The notes beneath the pieces were generated by a model. It was not told the origin of the DNA, searched no databases, and saw only the letters and a program-made list of their open reading frames with translations. Below, in pieces: positions 9,393 through 16,707 of a stretch of DNA of 64,000 bases. Source of the stretch: Isotricha intestinalis (lineage: Eukaryota; Ciliophora; Litostomatea; Vestibuliferida; Isotrichidae); contig JAJJLU010000350.1 of the NCBI GenBank assembly GCA_023807065.1, positions 18,524 to 82,523 on the forward strand, written 5' to 3'. A program made the position numbers and the translations under genes. Numbering within the stretch: position 1 is the stretch's first letter; each line of letters begins with the position of its first letter.

Positions 9393-10859
9393 TTAATATA
9401 GAGGATTATTATTAATGTAATTTCTATTTAAATTTGGATTATTCATTAAATTATCTCTTTGTAAATTATTATTATTAGAAATATTAGGAGTATTAATTGG
9501 CTCTTGGGTAATAGGATTAAATGATTGATTATTATTAATAGGAGTCTTATTTTTCAAATCAGAAAAATTTTGAATTGGTTGTAAAGTAATTGGATTAAAT
9601 TTTTGGTTATTATTATTATCATTATTTGAATTTTGTCCTCTTCTATTAAAAAACCCTTTAAAATCTTCTTGAGGATTATTTTGGTTATTATTGTTATATT
9701 CATTTCTATTCAAATTATTTTGATAATTATTTTGTTGATAATTATTATTTTGATTGAAATTATTATTATTATTAAATTGGGGTTGGTAATTATTATTATT
9801 GTTTCTAATTTGATTAACATTATTTTGATAATTATTATTATAATTTTGGCTTATTTCATTGAAAGCATTTATTCTATTATTGTTTCTATTATTTATATAA
9901 TTTAAATATTCTTCTCCTTGACTCATATTTCTATTATTTTGATTGAAATTAATGTTTCCTTTTTCATTGTTATTAAATGTATCATTGTTAAGGTTATTCC
10001 AATTATTCCCTTTAATTTTTTCATAATTAAAATTGTTATTTGGTTGATAATTATTGTTTAAATTAGTATTTGGTTGATAATTATTGTTTAAATTAGTATT
10101 TGGTTGATAATTATTGTTTAAATTGTTATTTAGTTGATAATTAGTATTTGGTTGATAATTATTATTTAAATTATTATTTAGTTGATAATTATTGTTTGGT
10201 TGATTGTTATTATTTAAGTTGTTATTTGTTAGATAATTATTATTGAAATCATTGCTCAGTTGATAATTATTATTGAAATCATTATTTGGTTGATAATTAT
10301 TATTAAAATTGTTATTTGGTTGATAATTATTATTGAAATCATTATTTAGTTGATAATTATTATTTAAAATGTTATTTGGTTGATAATTATTGTTTACATT
10401 ATTATTTGTTTGATAAATTTGCCTTCTACTTAAATTATTTTGTGGATAATTATTAAAGTTATTGTTTTGTTGATAATTATTATTAAAATTATTGTTTGGT
10501 TGATAATTATTATTTTGATTATTAAAATTCATATTTCCGTTTTGAGGATTATTATAACAATTTATATTATTATTTTGAATATTATCATATGAATTATTCC
10601 CCATTCTATTATTATTTCCAAAATTTATATTATTATTTTGAAAATTCCTATTCATCATATTATTTCTTGGTTGATTATAAAAGTCTTGATTATTATTATT
10701 TGATTTAGGTTTTTCATCTTCTAATCCCCAACCTAAACTAAAAGTAGTTTTTCCACCAGGAGGATTAATTCTTTTTACACTCGATCTATCATTTTCAATG
10801 TTGTCTAAATATCTTGCATTTGTATTTTGAATTTTATCAATTAATCTTCCTTTGTCCAT
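9393..10859 (-). CDS. Asn-repeat protein with a SPIRAL1/Jupiter-like PPGG motif
   Basis: The protein has 488 residues. The N-terminus contains SSVKRINPPGGKTTFSLGWG (about residues 26-45), which resembles the PPGGxSxFSLG motif of SPIRAL1 and Jupiter/HN1 microtubule-associated proteins. Residues about 116-277 are a tandem array of roughly 13 or more units of 10 residues (consensus NNYQPNNNFN), encoded by 30-bp repeats. Near the C-terminus FNPIT-x2-PI occurs twice (about 412 and 442). Apart from these, the protein is Asn/Gln-rich disorder. A microtubule-associated role is plausible given the ciliary neighbour ARMC9 but rests on one short motif. The variable 30-bp repeat number is likely polymorphic. 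Confidence 0.75.
   Translation of the reverse strand: MDKGRLIDKIQNTNARYLDNIENDRSSVKRINPPGGKTTFSLGWGLEDEKPKSNNNNQDFYNQPRNNMMNRNFQNNNINFGNNNRMGNNSYDNIQNNNINCYNNPQNGNMNFNNQNNNYQPNNNFNNNYQQNNNFNNYPQNNLSRRQIYQTNNNVNNNYQPNNILNNNYQLNNDFNNNYQPNNNFNNNYQPNNDFNNNYQLSNDFNNNYLTNNNLNNNNQPNNNYQLNNNLNNNYQPNTNYQLNNNLNNNYQPNTNLNNNYQPNTNLNNNYQPNNNFNYEKIKGNNWNNLNNDTFNNNEKGNINFNQNNRNMSQGEEYLNYINNRNNNRINAFNEISQNYNNNYQNNVNQIRNNNNNYQPQFNNNNNFNQNNNYQQNNYQNNLNRNEYNNNNQNNPQEDFKGFFNRRGQNSNNDNNNNQKFNPITLQPIQNFSDLKNKTPINNNQSFNPITQEPINTPNISNNNNLQRDNLMNNPNLNRNYINNNPLY
10033..10515 (-). repeat. 30-bp coding tandem repeat (10-residue NNYQPNNNFN units)
   Basis: In plus-strand view the unit is a 30-bp variant of TTTGGTTGATAATTATTGTT plus an AAATT-type spacer. 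Three adjacent copies near 10035-10125 are almost identical and others drift, including one shortened unit near 10135-10150. Length steps are multiples of 3, so the frame is kept. Confidence 0.8.
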
Positions 10860-11513
10860 TTTTTTTTTATGTTTAAATAATTAATTTTTATTTATAACAT
10901 GATATAATGAAAAAGAAATAAAAAAACAGAAATGTGAATAAAATTTAAGTTTTAAAAGAATTATTTATTTTTAATCATGATGATTAAAATCATTTATTTT
11001 TTGTTTACAAATTTTATGGTGTATTAAATTAAAAAAATTCATTAGTGAGCATTGTTTGTAAAAATTTTACAATTATAATTCTAATTCCTCAGATTCAGCC
11101 ATAAAAATTTTTTTATTATTGGAACCTTATTAACAGTAAAAAACAAATTTATCAAAAAACTTTTTACTGTTTATATGTCAGTAATATGGATAAATATTTT
11201 TATTTTTTGAATGAGATAATTAATTATAAAATATATAATAAATCAAATTTATAAAACTTTATTTATTAAGCATATATTGATAGCATTTTTTTATATCAAT
11301 AAAGTAAATTTAATTATTTTACCAAAACCTAAATCAATAAAATAAATCTTTTTTATAAAAAAATATTTAATAATTAAAATGTGTATAAAACAAGAATTTT
11401 AATTTCCATTTAAAATCCATTCCCAAAAAAATATACTATTATTCAATAAAAAAATAAAAAAATTATAATTTATTATAAATAGAGATTAATAAATAAGATA
11501 TATTAAAAAAGAA
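10860..11513. other. Intergenic region upstream of the secreted transglutaminase-like cluster
   Basis: No ORF was recognised. It contains an 11-bp perfect inverted repeat, AACAGTAAAAA (11132-11142) with TTTTTACTGTT (11161-11171), around an 18-nt loop. A TATA-like element AATTTATTATAAATAG at 11467-11482 is repeated exactly upstream of the gene at 15566. Confidence 0.5.
11467..11482 (+). promoter_or_regulatory. Shared TATA-like upstream element, copy 1
   Basis: AATTTATTATAAATAG ends 31 bp before the ATG at 11514. An identical 16-mer ends 19 bp before the ATG at 15566. It could be a core promoter or simply what is left of the duplicated upstream DNA. Confidence 0.35.
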
Positions 11514-12032
11514 ATGTCAAAAGTTCTTTACTTTTCCCTTTTAATAGTTTTATCAGCATCAGCTTCATTATCAAGATTTGAAGATGTACTTTTAATGGCA
11601 AAAAAATCAGGTGATATGTCAAAATATTTAAAACCAACAAAAAATTGTCAAGTAAACGACAAATCTATTCAAAGTAAAGCAAAAAGTTTATCAAGTGGAA
11701 GTGAACGTGAAAAAGCAGAAAAAATATTTCATTTTGTTCAAAGACAAATTCCATATGAAAGATATTCAAATTCAAGATATGGTGCAGTTAGAACATTAAA
11801 AAGAGGAAAAGGAAATTGTTGTGATCAAGCTCATTTATTAGTTGCTTTATTCCGTGCTGCTGGTCTTCCTGCTAGATACTTACATGGAAATGATCATTGG
11901 TGGACTGATGTTTATGTTGGTGGAAAATGGTATCCTTGTGATCCTACTAATCAAAGACATCAATTCGGAAAACCTGATCATAAAGGAAAACAACCTAAAA
12001 ATCCTTCTATCCATATATCCTTAGATCATTAA
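11514..12032 (+). CDS. Secreted transglutaminase-fold protein, pseudomurein endoisopeptidase-like (copy 1)
   Basis: The protein has 172 residues. A signal peptide covers about residues 1-18 (LLIVLSASAS). A YLKPTKNCQVND segment follows at 38-49, then the transglutaminase-like core: GNCCDQAHLL with the predicted nucleophile Cys102, His128 (DHWW) and Asp143 (CDPTN). The combination of YLKxTxNC, RYGA-x2-TL, GNC-x-DQAHLLVAL, RAAG-x-PARY-x-HG and a short 170-residue length is what I recall from Methanobacteriales and archaeal-virus cysteine peptidases that cut the Lys-Ala isopeptide bond of pseudomurein. Animal transglutaminases are much larger. An exported enzyme acting on methanogen walls, in a food vacuole or outside the cell, is the leading hypothesis. 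A general cysteine peptidase is the alternative. The triad is intact. All of the family assignment is from memory. Confidence 0.85.
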   Translation: MSKVLYFSLLIVLSASASLSRFEDVLLMAKKSGDMSKYLKPTKNCQVNDKSIQSKAKSLSSGSEREKAEKIFHFVQRQIPYERYSNSRYGAVRTLKRGKGNCCDQAHLLVALFRAAGLPARYLHGNDHWWTDVYVGGKWYPCDPTNQRHQFGKPDHKGKQPKNPSIHISLDH

Positions 12033-12419
12033 AATATTTTTTTTAATAGTAAAATTTTAAATTTGTAAAAAAATAATTTTATATTCATCCTTAACAAAAA
12101 AGATATAATATTTAATATTTCATATTTCACTAATCCTTTATATATTTTATTTGAATAAGAAAAAGAGAAATTTAAGAAAGAATTAAGAGCTTAAATTTTT
12201 TAATGAAAATTATTAATATTTATCAAAATAAATAAAATTTTTATTCTTAGATTAATAGAAAATGTAAATCTTATAAATATGTTATCAATTATCTTCTATT
12301 AATTTTTCAATACTTATTATTTATTTTTGATAATGATGTTTTAAAAATTTAATTTATTCAAATAAAAATTCATATCAATTATATAAATATTTATTCAATT
12401 AATTAAATAAATTATAAAA
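12033..12419. other. Intergenic spacer between transglutaminase-like copies 1 and 2
   Basis: This is 387 bp of A/T-rich DNA without an ORF, RNA gene or clear repeat. Confidence 0.4.
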
Positions 12420-12932
12420 ATGACAAAATTCCTTATTTTTTCTGTTGTAATAGTACTATCAACATCAGCATCATTAAATAGTATAGAAGATGTAGTATTA
12501 ATGGCAAAAAATGATATGTCAAAATATTTAAAAGCAACAAGAAATTGTGAAGTATCTCATTCTTCAATTAAAAAGAAGGAAGAGAGTTTAACAAAAGGTT
12601 CAAGAACAATTCGTCAAAAAGCAGAGAATATATATAATTTTGTAAAAAAGAATATAAAATATGAGAGATATGCAAATTCAAAATATGGTGCAGTAAAAAC
12701 ATTATTAAAAGGACAAGGAAATTGTTGTGATCAAGCACATCTTCTTGTTGCTCTTTTACGTTCTGCTCAAATTCCTGCTAGATATGTTCATGGAAAAGGA
12801 CATGTTTGGGCTGAAGGTTATGTTGATAATAAATGGGCTCATTTAGATCCTACAAATCAAAAACATGGATTTGATAAACCTTATAGTCATAAAAACGATA
12901 AAACTACAAAACATGATACTTTACCTTTTTAA
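12420..12932 (+). CDS. Secreted transglutaminase-fold protein, pseudomurein endoisopeptidase-like (copy 2)
   Basis: The protein has 170 residues and is a close paralogue of the gene 387 bp upstream: same signal peptide type (VIVLSTSAS), same IEDVxLMAK segment and same numbering of the predicted triad (Cys102 in GNCCDQAHLL, His128 in GHVW, Asp143 in LDPTN). The GHVWAEGYV segment is even closer to the canonical family form than in copy 1 (DHWWTDVYV). The C-terminus after about residue 150 is short, Lys/His-rich and differs from copy 1. Export to the secretory pathway is predicted; it has no membrane anchor. Same strand, tandem arrangement and sequence similarity indicate local duplication. Codons are A-ending in the 5' half and T-ending in the 3' half, as in native genes nearby, so the gene is adapted to the host. 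Confidence 0.87.
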   Translation: MTKFLIFSVVIVLSTSASLNSIEDVVLMAKNDMSKYLKATRNCEVSHSSIKKKEESLTKGSRTIRQKAENIYNFVKKNIKYERYANSKYGAVKTLLKGQGNCCDQAHLLVALLRSAQIPARYVHGKGHVWAEGYVDNKWAHLDPTNQKHGFDKPYSHKNDKTTKHDTLPF

Positions 12933-13282
12933 ATTTTTAAATGTTTTTTTATTTATTTTGAAATAAAAAGGAAATTAATATTAAGATATTAACACTTTAT
13001 TTTTTTTAAATTTTTAAAGTCACTTAAATTTATTAGATTTGGTATTATAAAAATAATAATTCTTTTTATTATTGTTATTTTCTGGAAATTAATAATTAAA
13101 TGTTAAAAAAAAAAATTATGAACCTATACATGGAATTTATAATTTTTTAAAAAAATGAAATTAATATTAAATATTAAAAAAAATTATTTAAATAAATGAT
13201 TCATTGAAAAAAATTAATTGTAAAATAATATAAAATAAAATTATTTTTAATAATTTTAATTGTTTTCACTGAATATTACAAT
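12933..13282. other. Intergenic spacer before the decayed transglutaminase-like copy
   Basis: About 350 bp of A/T-rich DNA with several poly-A and poly-T runs. I see no gene or repeat in it. Confidence 0.4.
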
Positions 13283-13648
13283 ATGGAAAAAGAGATTAAT
13301 GATATATTAATTCCATGTGATGATTCTTCATATTTAAAAGAGACAAAAATTTGTGAAATATTAATTTTATTAAAAAAAAAAATCATAGGAATTAAGAAGA
13401 GGAATAATAGTAAAACGTAAAAAAGTTGAGAAAACTTTTTTTGTTAGAGAGAGATATAATTAAATTTAAAAAATAACTAAATACAAAATTAAGTGAAATA
13501 AAAACATTAAAGAAAAAAAAGAAAATTATTGCGATCAATCAAATTTATTATTTCTCTTTTAAGAGCTGCTAAACTTCTATTACATATCAAAATTGAAAAT
13601 GAACTTATGCTAATCATTTATACAAACATGTTTGATTTCTTGTGTTGA
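13283..13648 (+). pseudogene. Decayed fourth copy of the secreted transglutaminase-like family
   Basis: Short stretches in different frames match the neighbouring paralogues in the right order. First comes INDILIP...SSYLKETKICEI (from the ATG at 13283), matching IEDVVLM...SKYLKATRNCEV. Then VKRKKVEKTFFVRERYN (about 13410-13460) matches IRQKAENIYNFVKK...YERYAN. Then KTLKKKKENYCDQSNLLFL (about 13503-13560) matches KTLLKGQGNCCDQAHLLVAL, and a shifted RAAKLL follows. In-frame stops and at least two frameshifts separate these pieces, and the position of the catalytic Cys is Tyr. The signal peptide region is not recognisable. This is a dead relic of the family lying between the active copies, evidence that the family turns over at this locus. 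Confidence 0.8.
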
Positions 13649-13883
13649 TTGAAATGGGATGTTTTACCCCCTTCTTCTAAAAAAATGAATATGATATAAT
13701 AATAATTGAATTAGTCAAAGAAAATTAACAATTCTACAGAATCACCTTTTTAAATTATTTTAATTTTCTTTATATTTTCTCTTGATGAAAAATGAATTAA
13801 TCATTTTAAAAAGTATATCTTTGATATTTTTAAAAGATTTGTTTCAATAAATTTGAAATAATAATATATGAAAGAAAATAAAT

Positions 13884-15131
13884 TTAGAATTTTATATTAT
13901 TCAAAATGTCTGCAATTTTATTTGTAATAGCAGCAATTAATATTTTTTTATTATTCATATTAAATTGATATTCCTTATTATTATTATTCAGATCAGGAAT
14001 TTCATTAATTGGATTATAAGGATCTCTAACATTTTTTCTATATTTATTACATGCACTAACACATTCAGGATCATCTTTGCATTTTTGAACTTCTTCAATA
14101 AAACTTCCACCTAAAAATCCACCTCTATAATTGACACAATAATCATCATAATTTTTAGATATAGAAACTCCTTCAATATAATGGAATAATATAAATCTTA
14201 AACCTACAGCTTAAGCAATTCCCATTCTTATAGAGCATTCATTTGGAACCACATTGTAATATTTGAAATGTATTTACTTGGTGTCCTGGTTTATCTATTA
14301 ATTCTACTATTCTATCTCTTGTTTCTAAATCAAATCCTCTATGTTTTAATGCATCAATTTGATATGTTTCTGTAGCAAGAATTATTGTATGATGATTTAA
14401 AAATGTTTGAAAAATTGGAAAATATTTTTCATAATATTTGGGGAATGCTTGTCTATTATAATTAGCGTATTCTTTAAATTTTTCAAGAACTTTATTAGCA
14501 TTTAAATTAAGAATTGAATGTAAATTCTGATAAAATTTAGCTATTAAAGACTTTTGAATTATTTCTAATTCAGCTAAAGTAAATCCTCTTCTTTCATATC
14601 TATGTTTATTTTTACAAATTTTAAAGAATAAAATATAATGACAATCTTCATATTGAATTACATTATATTGATAAATTACTTTTCCACTTGTATCACCTTT
14701 AATATAAGCAAAATAAAGAAATTTTTCATCTAATCTTGTTGCAATTCCGAATACATTTTCAATTTTAGTTTTTGTTTTTTCATGATAATAATTAAAATTT
14801 TCATAACCAACATTACTATTACTATATTTAATTGATTTAAATTGCAAGATTATTTTTTCTGGGAAATTATGTGTTCTTCTTAGTGAATCTATTTCAGAAA
14901 AAAGAATTTTATCAAATATAACTGAAGTTGAACTTGTTAAATCAGTTACATATTTTTCATATTCTTTAGGATAGCCTTTAAATAAATCTTTATTAACTAA
15001 TTTTTTAATCCTTTAATAAGTTTTTGTTTTGCTTCTTCTTTTGAAATAAGAAGATTCGGAATTATATGTCTTTCTGATGATGCAAATGTTATTGATATAA
15101 TAATGAGTAATAAGGAAATTAGATTTTTCAT
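13884..15131 (-). pseudogene. Broken gene for a secreted protein of unknown family
   Basis: Coding-direction start is the ATG at 15131 with a clear signal peptide (MKNLISLLLIIISITFASS). The frame is then lost at an A6 run near 15000-15006, where one extra A would restore it. A 202-residue open stretch follows (14847-14239), starting without a Met. Near 14240-14260 the frame shifts again and an in-frame TAA (about 14213) interrupts MGIA-AVGLRF. The rest runs to a TAA at 13884 and includes Cys-containing segments (DDYCVNYRGGF, CKDDPECVSAC). A 43-nt GT...AG removal would fix the second and third lesions together, but its GTGGTT start is unlike the other introns here. It is either a pseudogene or a gene with assembly indels. 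I recognise no family. It lies inside the transglutaminase-like cluster, on the opposite strand. Confidence 0.7.
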
Positions 15132-15565
15132 TTTTTTATAAAAATTTTTTTTTTCAATAAGCTAGATATTTCTTTTTATTTTTTTATTTTTTTTATCAAA
15201 ATAAATTAAAATAATTCTTTTTTTAATTCTTAAATATTTATAAAAGTAAAAACTATTTCTATTAATATCAAAAAATATCAATATATTTTTATTTAATAAA
15301 ACTTGTTCAAAATATTGCATTTTTTTCTTAAAAAACTTTAGGAACAAATTCTAATGAAGAATAATTATGTTTTTATTGGTTTTTAATTTTTATTTTTCTT
15401 ATAAATAAAAATCATAATTTAAAATAAAAAAATTATACTTATTATTGAATTCATTGAATATAAAAAATTACAAAAATTAAATTAAAAAATTTATATCCAA
15501 ATTATAATAATAAATAAATCAATTTATTATAAATAGTAATTATTTAAAATAATCATAAAGAAAAA
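15132..15565. other. Divergent intergenic region before transglutaminase-like copy 3
   Basis: No gene is supported; a 61-codon frame on the minus strand here is an A/T artefact. The element AATTTATTATAAATAG at 15531-15546 is identical to the one upstream of copy 1. Confidence 0.45.
15531..15546 (+). promoter_or_regulatory. Shared TATA-like upstream element, copy 2
   Basis: This is the same 16-mer as at 11467-11482, ending 19 bp before the ATG at 15566. It is not found in front of copy 2 at 12420, which has only a shorter AAATTATAAAA. Confidence 0.35.
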
Positions 15566-16099
15566 ATGAAAAATTTAATAATCTTTGGATTTTTAATAGT
15601 ATTTGCATTAAGTCAAAAAGATAAGAAAGAAGAAAACTTAGCTCAATTTTTAAAAGCAACAAAGAATTGTGAAGCCGGTGATGAAAAATTTAAAAAATTA
15701 GTATTAAACTTAACAAATGGAGTAAATGATACATATAATAAAACAAATAAGATTTTTAAATATGTAAGAGACAAAGTAAAATATAAAGTATATTCAGGTA
15801 CAAAATTAGGAGCATTAGCAACATTAACTAAACTTCAAGGAAATGCAGTTGATCAAACTCATTTATTAATTGCTTTATTAAGAACTGCTGGAATTCCAGC
15901 AAGATATAAAACTGAAATTGTTAGCTTAAGATTCGGTACTTTAGGTCATGTTTGGACTGAAGCTTATTTCAAAGGAAAAGGTGATTCTCAAGATAAATGG
16001 CATGATTTAGATCCTACTTCCTCTAAAAATACTTTGGAAAAAATTGCCAACTGGAAAAAATTAAAAAAAGGAAAAACTTCAGCTCAATATACTCTTTAA
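15566..16099 (+). CDS. Secreted transglutaminase-fold protein lacking the catalytic Cys (copy 3)
   Basis: The protein has 177 residues with a signal peptide (about 1-16) and the family segment FLKATKNCEAGD at 28-39. In the core the usual GNC reads GNAVDQTHLL: Ala94 replaces the nucleophile. His128 (GHVW) and Asp149 (DLDPTSSKN) remain. The end, DPTSSKNTLEKIANW, is closer than copies 1 and 2 to the archaeal pseudomurein endoisopeptidase pattern as I recall it, and there is a longer insert before GHVW. The ORF is intact and conserved in other positions, so it may be a pseudoenzyme (binding, inhibition or regulation) rather than a decaying gene. It is more divergent than copies 1 and 2 are from each other. 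It lies downstream of two pseudogenes. Confidence 0.85.
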   Translation: MKNLIIFGFLIVFALSQKDKKEENLAQFLKATKNCEAGDEKFKKLVLNLTNGVNDTYNKTNKIFKYVRDKVKYKVYSGTKLGALATLTKLQGNAVDQTHLLIALLRTAGIPARYKTEIVSLRFGTLGHVWTEAYFKGKGDSQDKWHDLDPTSSKNTLEKIANWKKLKKGKTSAQYTL

Positions 16100-16707
16100 A
16101 TTATTATTTATTATTAGTTTTTAAAATGGAATTTAAGGATTAATCGATGTAAATTTATTTTTATTTTTTTGATTTTTTTTCAAATGATAATTCTTGATTT
16201 ATTTATTTTAATGAAATGGAATAAAATTAAGAATTTATTATAAATTCTGGTGAATGAGTTATTTTATTTCTTTCAAAATTTTTTTATTTTTTATTAAATT
16301 AAAGATAATGGATTAATTATTCTATTCCAAATTTTCATAAAAATGTATGACATTTTTGTCTTTCTTAAAAAGATTGATAAGTTAAAATAAAAATGACAAA
16401 ATAAAGTAAAATAAATAGATTGAAGAAATAAAGATATTCAGAATGATTACAAAGAATATGATAAGAAATGTAAAAGGATAATTAAAAATGAAAATAAAAT
16501 AGGGTTTTTGATTTTTTGATTGAGATAATAATGATAATAAAAATAATTTTTATTTTTTTGATAAGATTATTTTAAATAAATTAAATTTTGAAAAAATTTA
16601 TATTTATAAAGTAAAATAAAGTAAATAATCATTATATCATAACAACTCCTAAATGAATATTAAATACAAGTTTTACACTAATTCTCAAATAAAATATGAC
16701 ATTTATT
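16100..16707. other. Intergenic region between convergent genes
   Basis: About 600 bp of A/T-rich DNA. Short AAAATAAAGTAAAATAAA-like strings recur near 16390 and 16610. No gene or RNA is seen. Confidence 0.4.

Noticed and set aside
10033..10515. Regularly spaced 30-bp repeats that might look like a CRISPR array
   Set aside because: The repeats have no unique spacers, keep an open frame and encode a 10-residue protein repeat.
14217..14259. A 43-nt intron in the broken secreted gene
   Set aside because: Removing it would fix the frame and the stop, but the 5' end GTGGTT and relatively GC-rich body are unlike the three good introns, and the protein reads naturally through that stretch in the shifted frame.
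15162..15347. 61-codon minus-strand ORF
   Set aside because: Only Phe/Lys/Ile/Asn composition typical of A/T-rich noncoding DNA; no homology and no start context.
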